Under the pieces are notes generated by a model. The model was given only the letters and a program-made list of their open reading frames with translations. It was not told the DNA's origin and did no database searches. Of a DNA stretch of 45,585 nucleotides, positions 34,093 through 44,927 are shown piece after piece; the first letter of the stretch is position 1; every line of letters begins with the position of its first letter. Source of the DNA: Gnetum montanum (taxonomy: Eukaryota; Streptophyta; Gnetopsida; Gnetales; Gnetaceae). The translations under genes and the position numbers were made by a program. The stretch spans positions 101,782 through 147,366 of the forward strand of contig MNCI01019138.1 of NCBI GenBank assembly GCA_015680685.1, written 5' to 3'.

Positions 34093-34299
34093 AAGTTTCT
34101 TATATGCTATTAGTTTGACCAAGTCCACATTCAATGATGAGTTGAAAGCCTGAAACCTGGTAAGAATGCAGGAGTTGTTGCCAAGATTGTCGTGCAGACA
34201 CCTTTTAGTTGAAATCTACAAGCAATATATTAGCTTTTACTAAACGTGTTGTATATGCTACTTGAGTTTGAGCCTTCAAATCATCCTAATGAAACACCC
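34093..34299 (+). other. Possible 3' UTR of the R-SNARE gene
   Basis: Sequence after the stop with no recognised repeat. No clear polyadenylation hexamer decides its end. The next recognisable unit is the palindrome-rich region from about 34500. Confidence 0.35.
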
Positions 34300-34499
34300 T
34301 AAATTTTTAGGGCATTCTTGCTTCACCGGGTTGTCGCAATTTAGGCAGCGTCATGTTACTTCGGCAAGAAGTAGATGCTTTGAGTTTTGGCTATACAGTT
34401 TGACAAATTTTCTAGTTGGGTAATTCGTCCAGCTAATAGCCTACATAGAAGCAATGTGGAGAGTTGTTGGTGGTACTCAAAATGTGCAAAACAATTTGG

Positions 34500-35880
34500 C
34501 AATTTTTTTAGTTAAGGAGTTTTCTATGCTACGCTACGCTATATAGCGTAGCAGGCTTCGGGAGATAGTTGTTCAAATAGTCAACTGTAAATTTTTGCAA
34601 GACAAGAGTCTATGCTATGCTATGCTACGCAACGTAGCACAGTGTAGCGAGAGCAAGGAAGAAAGGCTCGGCTTACTTAGTGATTTTAAATGCACCCAGT
34701 TAGCACCTCTGGCCTTCAAAAATAGTTGCTTTGCTTGGATCTGAGTTCTTCAGTAATGGCTCCTTCACCAGAAAGCAGCAAACTCAAAAAACAAGGTAGG
34801 CCAGGTCAGTTACTACGCTACGCTACACTACGCTATGTAGCCTAGCATAGCTTAGAAACTCTACTAGAGCAACGAAAGGCATCTCAAAAAGGGGGGATCA
34901 ACAAGTTCGCAAGTTTCGCAGTGCAAAAGGCAAAGTTTGCATATTGGTGACCTTTTCACGACTAAGGCCAACTGCTGGGCTATGCTACGCTACATAGTGT
35001 AGCAAACATGCAATAAATAGTCAGCGTGCTTCAAAGGTTTCCAGCACATGCAGCAGGATGCAATGCAAGTTTTTGCTCTAAACTGGTGGCTACGCTATAC
35101 TACGCTGCATAGCGTAGCAAGATGCTACACTACGCCAACATGCTACGCTACAAAGCATAGCAGGAAGTTACACCACATCAATGCCCTTCACCTGCTTGGA
35201 ACATTGGTACACATCTCCAAGTTATGACAGCGCAATTACGGCATGACAGGCTCGTAATTACAGCATGGCAGGCTCGTCCAATGGTCATGCACATCCAACG
35301 GTCATGCACGTCCACATAGCACAGACACGTCAACATGGGCCCAGGACACATGGCATCCAAACTACATTTTTTGCGTGCCCTTGGCCCTATAAATACCCCA
35401 ATGAGCAATGCTCAAGACACACACGGGATAGGAAAAAAGAAGGGGTCGGTTGGCAAGTGATTTTGTTAGCAAGGCTAGTCGGCTGATTGGTGAATTGGCT
35501 GGTTGGCAAGAAAAAAGTTATTTTTGAACATTGTAAACATCTTTTTGACACTGCAAATAGTTGGCACTCCCGTTTGGCATTCTACTATGCTATTTCCTGC
35601 TAGCCCCCATAGCATTTTGCATTTTTGACCCCCGAGTCCATGTTCAATCATACAACTGTCTTACTCTAAACGTATTGGTTACTCTTGGGATCTCTGCACC
35701 CCTCAATGCTGTGCAACCAATTGTATCCACCTTGACAGAGTGAAGTCACATTCTTGAAGCAGTGCATTTTTTAACTACATTTTAAATCACTTTCTGCTCC
35801 TTTTGCATTTAAAGATTACTTTATGTTGCAAGTCCCATTTACAAATTATCCATTTGCAAAAGGTTATATTAACATCGACT
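34500..35880 (+). repeat. Probable 5' LTR (U3-R) of element G with GCTACGCTA palindromes
   Basis: It contains at least six clusters of gctacgcta/tagcgtagc words, for example the perfect 20-base palindrome at 34533-34552 and clusters near 34608-34645, 34813-34855, 34978-35003, 35088-35120 and 35140-35163. A TATAAATA box lies at 35388-35395. The gag start follows at 36269. I could not find a convincing primer-binding site; the segment near 35871 (aacatcgactaagtccc) is only weakly like one. Both LTR ends are therefore undetermined. Confidence 0.5.
35388..35395 (+). promoter_or_regulatory. TATA box of element G
   Basis: TATAAATA in ggccctataaatacccc, 880 bases upstream of the gag ATG and downstream of the palindrome cluster, as expected for U3/R of an LTR. 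Confidence 0.55.
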
Positions 35881-36268
35881 AAGTCCCTATCTGATCGACC
35901 AGACCGTTCAGGGAGCCCTGTTTGCATTCTATCCAGCACATCCCTCGCATGGATCTGAGGTTAAGACTATCACGATCGACGACCTCTCGGTGTTTTCCAA
36001 CCGCCAACATTTTCAGTCGCAACAGTTTTCTAGTGCTAGAGATTGGGCCTTGATGCCCTTTTCGTGTTTTACAGTAGCCCTGTAAGCGTTCTGCACCCTG
36101 ATACACGTTAGCGTAAACTTGACACCCGTCTGTGGTTGTTTACATATCATGCGATGTAGATCAGTCACCCTAACAATTTCTTTGGAATCCGGCAAGACAT
36201 AAAGCCTATTTGATTGCTTTTCGATTTCCTTGCTTTTTGAGTTTGCAAAGTTGTTTAGCTTTGTAACA

Positions 36269-37990
36269 ATGGCTTCCTCGAACACTGTTGATAACACCTT
36301 CAATGTTGAGGTTCCCATCGCAGTTAAGGACATTACTGGTGCCAAAAAACTGGTCAACTCGATGCTGGAAACATGTCGATCCCTTAGGGTCCAAAACTGG
36401 GGACCTAAGGGCTTGGCCCAGCAACATGAGTGCTATAACTTCCTCTGTGTAAAGGTGCATCAGTCTATCCCTCTAGTGCATCACACACCAATTACAACTA
36501 CCCTGCCACATGTTCATAATGTACCTACTTCATAGTTGTATGTAGTTTCCACTTCCATTCCCACATTTACACCTGTCCCACCATCAGTAGTGGGCCTAGG
36601 TCCATCCACGTGGTGGAACCCATTCACTGATCCTGCTATGCTACCTTTGTAGATATCTCACCACGTTCTCCAACAGCCTCACAAAATCTTGCAAATGGTA
36701 CAACCCAGCGTGGGACCATGGTCTGGGCCATAGGCAACCTAAATAGTATATCGCGTAGCCTAGCCCACGGTTGCCGCCCCAACAACATCACCTACAGGGT
36801 GGTGGACAACGTAGGCAACACCATCCGTGGGGGCCACCCCAACGGTACCGTCGATGGATCACATTGCTACCCCTGTCATTCCACATATGGGAGCTACCTC
36901 GGCGGTTCCCCAACCGTCCACGTCGTTGTAGCGTCTGGATCAAGTATTCCAGCTTATCCACTTCATGAAGTATAATGGGGAGGGGAATCCCAACGCACAT
37001 CTTTTTACCTTTAGGTCTAAATCCTTTCTGTTACAATAATGGCTGCACATAATTATCTGTGTCTTTGCTATGTCCCTAGCTGGGAAAGCCTTGGATTGGT
37101 ACCGTGCCCTACCACGCTCCTCCATATCAACCTTGGAGGAGCTTCTGATCCAGTTTGTGATGTGCTTCAAGTATAACTTGAAGGTGGAAATCATGCTAGA
37201 TCAGTTGATGAGCGTGAAGCAGGATCCTCTGGAATCAATCCAGAAGTTCATCGAGTGTTGGAGCACAACCCTTAATGAAATTCACGAGCCCATCGCGAAA
37301 GCCCACTTGCTAGCCATGTTTAAGGATGCAGTGAATGAGTTCATTAAATCTAAACTGTACTACTTTGCCCCTCGCACTCTTAGTCAAGTCTTCACTCAGA
37401 CTAAGAGCATATAGGATGCAGTTGAGGTGAGCAAAGACCTTGCCTATGTTGCTTACAAGAACATCTTCACAAATAAGGACAAGGGTAAGGCTATAATAGC
37501 CATAGTGGCCGCTATGGTAATTGAGGCCAAGCCCAAACCCAATAACAACGGTAACAAGAATAATAAGAAATTGGTCACACTTGTTGCCAATCCCACACCC
37601 AAGCAGGGCAACTCGCAGCAACCTCCTATACCTACACCCAAGACATTTGCACAACCCAAACCGAAATTTGAGCGTAAAGATTGCTCAAAGTATACCCCAC
37701 TACCTGTCAGCTACTGGCAGCAGGGCACATTCCACACAAGCTGATGTCAGAAGAGGGAATTAGGAGACATTAGCATTACTACAAGCTCCTTCGGAACCCC
37801 TCCTTGGCCTTGCCCAATGAGCCTCCAGTTCCTAAAAGTTTCATGCTAGATAGGTTTTGTGACTGCCACCAACAATGTGGTCACAACACGGATTACTATC
37901 TGGCATTGAAGGATGACATCTAAGGGATGACTGATCAGAGGAAACTGGTGTTGGACGAAAACAACCTAGTATGCCCTGAGAATCAATCTT
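36269..37990 (+). pseudogene. Element G: gag, Tat/Ogre-like
   Basis: The ATG at 36269 (MASSNTVDNTFNVEVPIAVK) opens about 89 codons to a TAG at 36533. Gag homology then resumes in other frames: FQLIHFMKYNGEGNPNAHLF near 36935-36995, AGKALDWYRALPRSSISTLE near 37079-37138, LMSVKQDPLESIQKFIECW (open 37070-37414), a lysine/asparagine-rich segment (37500-37570) and a knuckle-like FCDCHQQCGHNTDYYLALKDDI-type segment near 37857-37920. The last has the CxxH...GHxT...LK pattern of Tat gag with its final cysteine changed. It forms the particle in intact relatives. There are several stops and at least two shifts. Confidence 0.72.
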
Positions 37991-38621
37991 TGCACGTCTA
38001 CATTGACCCCCTCAATGCAACAACAATGGTTATGTTATCAACACCATTGGCAGTGATAGTGATCCTAGGCCACCCCAGTAGCCCTTCTTGGTCAGTGTGC
38101 CTTAGCGTAGCACACCAGCACCACCAACGGCTGGTCGAAGTTTGCAATAGCTGTTTGTCCTAAGAGTCCCTCCCTGGGCATCCACCCCCATGTGACCTAT
38201 TAGCAAAACCACACCACCCTACTCATTAACACCGTTAGCTCCATTTGTCATCAGGGGGTTGACTCCTTCAATAGCCCTCATCCTGCTCAAGACAGCTGAA
38301 CAACTTTCTTGTCTTAAAAAATGAGAAGTGCGTCTCGCAGGCGAGACATCGAGGGGAACTACCATCACAAGTGTTTTGAAGCCTATGTCTTCACCCCCTA
38401 TGTCTACACCCTTATCACCAAAGAAGGACGTTGCTATAACCACATAGTTCACGTCACCCTACCAAAAAGGATCTGAACCCAGATCCGAAACCGCCCCTCC
38501 TCGGGAAATTTGTCTTTTGGGACAAATAGAAAAGGAGAAGGGCAGTAAATAGGGGGGTGGCCAAGACCTCTTGGATGTCCTCGCTTAGGTCAAGCAAGCT
38601 CTAAAACAAAAGAACACTACA

Positions 38622-39452
38622 TTGAGCTTGTACAACCTAATCATGACATCTGTCCCACACCATGAGGCCCTGATCCGCATGTTGATGGTGATTCTGGTCA
38701 ACGAAGACATTTTAGTAGAAGAGGAAGAAATTCATTCGGTCATGCTTTCCTCCATCCCTGCAGAGCCAAAACTATCTCAACTAACTTTCTATGATGACTT
38801 CGTTAGGGAAGATCTTGAAAGAGGTTAGGTGACTGTAGCACCCCTATTCATCACAATTCGGGTCGGCCAACACCAGATTCAAAGGGTACACATTGATGAT
38901 GGGGCTGCCATGAATGTCATCCCCTTCCCTATTGTGGATAATTTGGGCTTGGTCAACCAGATCAAACCCACAACGACATCATGCCTAAGGTCGTTCAATA
39001 GGGCATCGATCGTGGTGAAGGGCATGGTCCACTTAGACTTCATGGAAGGGGATCAGTTCTCCACGAATGCAATGTTCATCATGGTTGAGGAGATGCTCAG
39101 GTTTAACCTGATCTTGGGGAGATCATGGTTAGCACAACTTAGGGTTGTCTCTTTGCCCATTCACTAGGAAATCCACCTATCATATGCAAGTAGGGAGGTG
39201 GTGATCCATGGTGATGAGGTAGCGGCGCAAGCTATTAATAACGTAGACATGGAGCAGGGCTTAGAGGTCGTAACCTCTGAGAATGAAGTGCTTGCTTACG
39301 TACAGACTAACCATCCAGCAGGGGAATTAGCTCAGCAAGCTAGTTTCCAAAATGAAAGTGTGTGGGCTAAGTTACCCATCCAAGTAGGGGACAATGATGT
39401 AAACGAAGTCCCTGGCAAAGTGCGTCGGCCTTACGTTCCGCTCAACTCATGA
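38622..39452 (+). pseudogene. Element G: aspartic protease and downstream linker
   Basis: One continuous frame runs from 38622 to 39452, interrupted only by two TAG stops (38826 and near 39165). The stretch FYDDFVREDLERG leads into FITIRVGQHQIQRVHIDDG and AAMNVIPFPIVDNLG; the DDG replaces the usual DTG/DNG active site. NLILGRSWLAQLRVVSLP is the conserved later part of gypsy proteases. After it, LAYVQTNHPAGELAQQ is a polar linker, and the frame closes with RRPYVPLNS. In complete relatives RT would follow; here a tandem repeat begins about 170 bases later. Confidence 0.75.
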
Positions 39453-39617
39453 TGGGTCAAGAAGCAGCTACACATAGTGTAGCAACCGCTGCTTCCTACC
39501 CAGTTTCCATCCCTTGTACATTCACTGCATTTTTTCTTTGCACCCACATTAGTTACCAGTTAGCTGTTCTCCAAATTGTTAACGTATCATCTCTTGGTCA
39601 TGTTCCCCTACGACCTG
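39453..39617. other. Spacer between protease frame and tandem repeat
   Basis: No coding motifs. It contains one tagtgtagc word near 39475, related to the palindromes of the 5' region. Confidence 0.4.
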
Positions 39618-39990
39618 AAATGGCCTAAAACTATGCTACTCTATGGCTCGAGATGGCCTAAAACTATGCTACGCTATGGCCCGAAATGACCTAAAACTAG
39701 CCCATGGCCTGAAATGGCCTAGAACTATGCTATACTATGGCCCGAAATGGCCTAAAACTATGCTACACTATGACCCGCAATGGCCTAAAACTATGCTACG
39801 CTATGGCTCAAAATAGCCTAAAACTAGCCCATGGCCCAAAATGGCCTAAACCTAGTGACAACCCAAGATGGCCTAAAACTAGCAGTGGTTCAAAATGGCC
39901 TAAAACTAGCCCATGGCCCAAAATGGCCTAAAACTAGTGACGGCCCGAGATGGCTTAAAACTAGTAGTGGCCCAAAATAGCCTAAAACTA
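39618..39990 (+). repeat. Tandem repeat, about 31-base units (GGCCTAAAACTA core)
   Basis: About a dozen units share the core atggcctaaaactA with a preceding ggcccgaa-like half. Some units carry an inserted tgctacgctatgg and others agcccatgg or agtgacgg. The array sits where RT should start in element G. Related cores return at 44926-45130. Confidence 0.85.
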
Positions 39991-40310
39991 AAGCATAAAG
40001 GCATGAAAAGTTTACATAAAATGCATAATTTAGCGTAAGATCAACTTCTTTTAGACAATGTTTGTAAAAATTTTACAAAAACTCAAAAATTTCAAAAAAA
40101 TTCCCATGCTGTCATCGGTTGTCTCTACCCACATCATCTTCACCATCCACCTCTGCATCACCCCCTTCTACATTGCCTTCTCCTACATTGTCCTCCACCG
40201 CCCCTTCATTCTTGCTTTCTGTGAGCCCTATGCCACCATCTGGAACCTACATCATAGAAATGAGGTAATCAGCTAGGGTAACACACGCAAACTACAACAA
40301 AGAATAAGCA
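39991..40310. other. Unassigned stretch before the antisense gene end
   Basis: AT-rich start (40060-40110) then a pyrimidine-rich segment (40110-40220). An open plus frame (40058-40276) has no recognised domain. It may hold the 3' UTR of the antisense gene. Confidence 0.35.
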
Positions 40311-41310
40311 TTAACATAGCAGAAAGCGACTGACTTGAGAAGGAATTGTGTCTGTCTTGAAGGATATCTGGTCTAAACCAAGCCCAAGGAGGCACCAGAC
40401 CTTCTCTGTCGTGATATCCACATAATGCCTATTGCTTGGTTCAACGTCTGTAGTAGCTTTCTCCTTTTCGGTGGTCGTCCATCTCGGTGGTCCCATAGAA
40501 AAGGAGGCGGTTGTTATCTTGCCTATGGGAAGCTCCACTTCTCGTTCAGGAGATTCTGTAACCTTTACCTACTCTTTGAACTTGTCATAGGCCTCATAAG
40601 CGTCAATAGCATTTGTGAATGTTTTATAGGTAAACGCCTCTACAGCAGCATCCCTATACAGTTTACGATAGGTGGCATGTTCCAGTTTATACATGTGTTT
40701 GTGATTTTTCTGGGACTGCCCCCATTCGTAAACCATGGCGTTGAAGTCTTTCCAATCCTAACTCCTCTGAGCCAACAAGTCCATTTACATCTGTTGTTCT
40801 ATTATTTCGTGGGTGGCTTCATTATTCTAAAGCACGACTGTCCAAAATCTAGCATGATCTAGCACAGTTGTGTGCCAGTCCTCGTTATTAGTATCACCGG
40901 CTATGAGGAATTCATTACTCGATTTTAGGTCTTCCACCTCGGTGCTCAGGTTGGCCTTCTCTTACTTAGCTTTTTGGACCTATTTCCACAGGTCTTCATT
41001 GATGCACTTGTACTCCCACAAAGAGTGGGCCGAGTGCAAAGCACATTTGCTGACCTCGTTGTATGCACGATAAGGCACCTCGGTCACTTCAGGTGGGAAT
41101 ATAGGCACAACACCAAATTTCAAAGGCCGTATCAGGTTCCATTTGAGTCGAGAGGCTATCACAACATAAAAATTATATCAGTCGCATTAGCGTAGCAAGA
41201 TTAACGAATTCGAGAACTCTAGCGTAGCAACATGAGAGCATCTAGCACTACTACTTACCCACTTCAAGGTCGACCTGCTGAAGATAGTTGATCATGTCGT
41301 CAACGACCCC
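40311..41310 (-). pseudogene. Antisense gene, 3' exons with coiled-coil-like region
   Basis: A small exon candidate, 41310-41259, encodes VVDDMINYLQQVDLEV between a tgcag acceptor and a GTAAGT donor. After a gatag acceptor, exon 41155-40311 reads RLKWNLIRPLKFGVVPIFPP, EVTEVPYRAYNEVSKCALHS, then a charged heptad-like region (ANLSTEVEDLKSSNEF), NHKHMYKLEHATYRKLYRDA and a C-terminal KEKATTDVEPSNRHYVDITT, with four or five TAG/TAA stops in one frame, closing at TAA near 40311. The coding pattern is convincing, but linkage to the acidic exon, which already has a stop, is uncertain: this may be a separate gene or a read past an altered splice site. Confidence 0.5.
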
Positions 41311-41475
41311 CTGCATAAATGTAAACTTATCAGGGGTCTTGGCCCATGGTTCCACATGAATCAGAGGGGTTCCTACAATATAAACAGTGGTGTTTGTCAT
41401 ACAACTAATCATGTCAGCAATGACCGAAATAGACTACGACAAAGTAGATATGTCGTTAAACTCACCAATGTCTAA

Positions 41476-41816
41476 TTACAATTCCCCTCCCTTCTGATTT
41501 GGAGTGATGGTAGCATCCTTGGCAGAAGTTCCTTCTGGGTCGACACAGGCTTCTCCTTTATTTACTAGCATCTTTCCTTTTGAGGCACTAACATCCTCTT
41601 TATTCATGGGAGACTCCTCTTCATCTCCAAAAATGTCCTCCTCATCCATAGGAGGACTCTGCCTAATAAAAAGAGCCCCTGCCTTAGTGGCAGGAGCTCC
41701 TTCCCTCTTGACTGGGGCCCTATCTTCCGAGAGTGGGGCCTCCATTTCTTTATTCGTCTCCCCCATCTTAGGATCCAACACGTCTTCATCACCTTCTTCT
41801 TCTTCCTCTTCTTCCT
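41476..41816 (-). pseudogene. Antisense gene, acidic exon
   Basis: If the acceptor is the second AG (at 41818-41817), the phase from the previous exon is kept and the product starts with a run of glutamates, then GDEDVLDPKMGETNKEMEAP and a repeat-like pattern of E/D-rich and K-rich short blocks (PMDEEDIFGDEEESPMNKED). It is open to a TAA ending at 41476. The alternative acceptor at 41826-41825 would give a basic product in another frame. Acidic low-complexity regions are common in nuclear proteins; no specific role can be claimed. Confidence 0.5.
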
Positions 41817-41963
41817 CTGGCAGCCTAAGAAACATGTTTGCATTAGCTCAAAATAGGTTAGCTTAAATTAGGTGCTACACTACGCTATGCTGTCTAGCGT
41901 AGCACAGCATAGCAAGCATTAACAAAGTAGGAGAAGAAGTAAGCATTAAAAAAAAGCATTTAC

Positions 41964-43016
41964 CAATGGGGGGTTGCATCCTTTGTAGTTTAAACTGCAG
42001 TCTCCGCCCCTCCTCTTCCTCCATGCGAAGGGTTTCTTCAGTAGAAGCAGGCCTCTGTCATTGCAACTTGATGGCCACCATTTCAGCAATGAGATGTTTC
42101 CACTATGATAAGCTACTGATAGCAGCAGGGGTCACCTCTCCTACGCTGTCTTGGCCACAAAGGTTACGGGCCACCCGATCCTTAGTTGTCACAGAGAACG
42201 ACTCCCTAATTATTTCTGGGGGATCTTGGGCCAAGGTGATTTGGAGGATCTGGCAGATCCACGAATTGAAAATCTGGTTGCAATTCCACAATACCTAGGC
42301 CCCTTTCTCATGGACCACTAGAAACTCCGCGAAATGCCGCAGACAGGCTATGTAAAAGGCATAATGTATAATGGAACAAGACTCTGGCTTCTTATGGAGC
42401 CCCAAGATTTCTACCTGCAAGCCTTTACACAGAAACCTAGCTTAGTTATAGCGAGCCCCCTCTTCCATGACCTCATGCATTACCCAGGCCTGCTCAATCC
42501 CAAGGACCTTCCCTTGGGAAAGTAGTTAAGGGAAAGCGCGAAAACAGAAGATGGGGAAGACTTCTCTGGTAGGTCCCACCCTAACCTTCTCCATAGGAAT
42601 CCCCTTACACTATTTAGCAACCCCTATCCACTTCACGATGTCATCCTTCTAAAGGTTTAACTCCTTCTTGGACTTTAACCTTATGAGGAGGCCATCAGCA
42701 GGGACACTCAAGAGGTCCGCGAATAGCTAGTCATTGATTTCAATGACCATGCGCATACTTTGTATGTGTGTGTGGAAGCAGTCCGCCTTGTTAGAAAAGG
42801 AGTCTACCAGGGAAAGCATTTCAGCAGCAGGAATGCTTAAGTTCGGGGCCAGGAAAAAATACATAAGCCTAGCATTTCAGAGATTCCTGACCAGGGAGTC
42901 TGAGGCCTCGTTGTATATCCAACGTTGGCTCAGGTCTACTTCTCCATACTTGAAGTAGATGTTTTCCTCCTAGTTCCCAGCAATTATCACTGTCACCTCT
43001 TGGGACTTCTTCGCCC
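41964..43016 (-). pseudogene. Antisense gene, large central exon
   Basis: 1053 bases between a tgtag acceptor and a GTAAAT donor. One frame runs through the whole exon (about 350 codons) with about 14 in-frame stops but no shift. Segments: NARLMYFFLAPNLSIPAAEM, SLVDSFSNKADCFHTHIQSM, REVFPIFCFRAFP, GIEQAWVMHEVMEEGARYN, SIIHYAFYIACLRHFAEFLV, FNSWICQILQITLAQDPPEI and a final helical, charged region (ETLRMEEEEGRRLQFKLQRM). Stops fall where W (TGG to TAG) or Q (CAG/CAA to TAG/TAA) is plausible. I do not recognise the family. Confidence 0.55.
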
Positions 43017-43113
43017 CTACAATAGTTTGCATAGAAATTACTAGCATAAAAACACAAAAAATACAAAAAATGAAAAAGACACTCCAACATGCTGTACCTA
43101 CTACTTAGCTTAC

Positions 43114-43923
43114 CAGGTTTATATGACAATGGGAATTGTGGAAGAGGGATCAAAATGTCTTCCATGGGGATCAGCTTGAAGGGTGCCCATCCCTCATCCA
43201 ACCAACCAAACGCCTTGCATCTGTCATAGAGATTGGGATATTGGTTTAGATAGGTGTGGTATTCACCCCCGCATTGACCTATTACACTGGCACGGATATT
43301 CTCAGCAGAAGAGAACTCCCACAGGGCCATCTCGGTTGTGGTCAATGCATCCGTATCGCCATGAAGTCCTTTTGTGTTGATATAAAACCTGGTAACAAAA
43401 AAAACATAGTGTTAACATTTGGCTAGTGTAGAAAATGTCGCACAATGTAATAGAACGTGGATACAAAACTCACCTGCCAGCATAGCAGATGGTTCTTGGT
43501 GGGTTTTGGAAGCACGTTCCCATATGACATGCAACAAACAATGTGTTGTAGGGATGGTAGCAGCTGTACTCAGGAATATCCCAGATCCAAACCAAACACC
43601 TCAAACCTTGGGGGCACTGACTGGATCCTTCTCCCTACTCGCTACTGACTGCCCCATCCTTCAAATACCTCAGAATACCCCAGGTTGCCCTAGGCAATAG
43701 GGTTTCTAGTATGACGGCCACTACCTCCTCCTCTAAGTGTGTTCAAACGATCACACTGAAGTGTTGGAGGAGGTATTGTAGGAACTTCTGTGCTCCTACC
43801 CTGAACTAGACCATCTAATCTCCCACACGTGTATGAGGAGGAGGAACATGGACCATTGGTTTGTTCATGCAGCACAGGACCCCTACAATTTCTAAGACAA
43901 TTAGAACTAGCCTTAGCATTATC
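43114..43923 (-). pseudogene. Antisense gene, exons 3-4
   Basis: Exon 43923-43474 opens with DNAKASSNCLRNCRGPVLH and a polar, serine-rich part (TIPPPTLQCDRLNTLRGGGS). It has two TAG stops, then shifts frame to WDIPEYSCYHPYNTLFVACH and ends in a GTGAGT donor. Exon 43388-43114 continues in phase with FYINTKGLHGDTDALTTTEM, GQCGGEYHTYLNQYPNLYDR, CKAFGWLDEGWAPFKLIPME and ends before GTAAGC. This part is rich in aromatic residues and cysteines and is the best preserved block of the gene (about 158 open codons from 43345 across the intron). No family recognised. Confidence 0.55.
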
Positions 43924-44569
43924 CTACACAACACAATGGAAAATGTTAGCACCATGACCAAGTGCAATACACACGTAGTGTAGCAAAAACTAGCGTAGCA
44001 AGAGTTATCATTTTAGCGAACCTGTACATAGCGTAGCAAAAAATGACAAAGTAATAATGTAGCAAAAACTATCCTAGCGTAGCAAAGGGGTGATTAACCC
44101 TAGCAAAGTGATTAGCACTACACCCCAACAAAAACACATGCCACACTATCGCATCATGCATGGCCAAATCCTCCTGAGGGTCCTATGTTACGCCATTCAA
44201 AAACTATCCAAACCCCCATAGTTATGACAACCGCAGCGATGGCAGTTTAGGCGACCTTGCATGCGACGTTAGTGTAGCGTTTGTCCATCTGCCACAGCCG
44301 AAATGGCAACAACAACAATGTAAAGGCCAAAACAACAACAATGTAATAAAAAAAAACATGGATAACTAAAATCGAATCACAAAAATGAAAGTAGAAACAA
44401 AAATGATAACAGAAGCATGAAAAACCAGAGGAGGCATAGTAGCCTACCGGGTCAACGGCATGTCCTCTTGCACCATGACGCGCACTTGTGTTATGTGTCC
44501 TAGGGTTTCCTTTACCTCCTCAACCTTTGCGAGCACCAAGTGAGTGCGTTCTTTCTTTGGAGCCATCAT

Positions 44570-44891
44570 CTTGCTTGCAAACGTTTCCTTGTTGCTATGC
44601 AAAAAATGCCTTGCTCTTTGTTAGCACAATTGCTCCACACTCCGAAATCGCTTTATGCTCTGAATGTGGGCTTTGTGGTCTTATGGCGAGAATGACAAGC
44701 TTACTAAGGTTTAATCCCTATTTATGGCCGTAATGGTGAAAAAGGAAAAATTTTCACACACTCTCTCCGTTTAATGCAGGGTTTGCCATGTAGCGTAGTA
44801 TGCCTGCCACGACATCGTAGCACTATTGATAATTAAAACAGGCAGATTTGGGCAATAGATCTCGACACAATTCGAGCTAACTGTTTGCTTT

Positions 44892-44894
<3 letters not shown>
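44570..44894. other. Region upstream of the antisense gene
   Basis: No gene seen. It holds the 5' flank and possible promoter of the minus-strand gene; no clear TATA box on the minus strand within the first 60 bases. One atgtagcgtagtatgc word at 44789. Confidence 0.35.

Positions 44895-44923
<29 letters not shown>
44895..44923. repeat. (TA)n microsatellite
   Basis: About fourteen TA units. Confidence 0.9.

Positions 44924-44925
<2 letters not shown>

Positions 44926-44927
<2 letters not shown>

Larger units (their letters stand above)
40311..44569 (-). pseudogene. Antisense multi-exon gene in element G (whole model)
   Basis: Reading the minus strand, exons joined by GT-AG introns can be followed: 44569-44448 (start MMAPKKERTHLVLAKVEEVK), 44288 to an uncertain end, 43923-43474, 43388-43114, 43016-41964, 41816-41476, possibly 41310-41259, and 41155-40311. 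Phases agree at 43474/43388, 43114/43016 and 41964/41816. The frame at 43923 shifts once before 43474. In all about 900-1000 codons. Most stops are TAG, TAA or TGA replacing likely W, Q or R. No catalytic motif is recognised. Acidic and coiled-coil-like parts suggest a structural or DNA/protein-binding role, but this is inference. The gene lies opposite to gag of the same element. Confidence 0.6.

Noticed and set aside
34297-34312. ccctaaatttttaggg, a telomere-like palindrome
   Set aside because: A single copy without further telomere repeats; chance in AT-rich DNA is likely.
35868-35886. Primer-binding site of element G near aacatcgactaagtccc
   Set aside because: Similarity to known tRNA 3' ends is too weak to call.
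36013-36460. Open minus-strand frames opposite the start of gag
   Set aside because: They mirror the conserved gag reading frame and show no domain, splice sites or codon pattern of their own.
40425-40862. 145-codon plus-strand frame, hydrophobic
   Set aside because: Opposite the C-terminal exon of the antisense gene, whose minus-strand codons read like protein; the plus reading has no homology I recognise.
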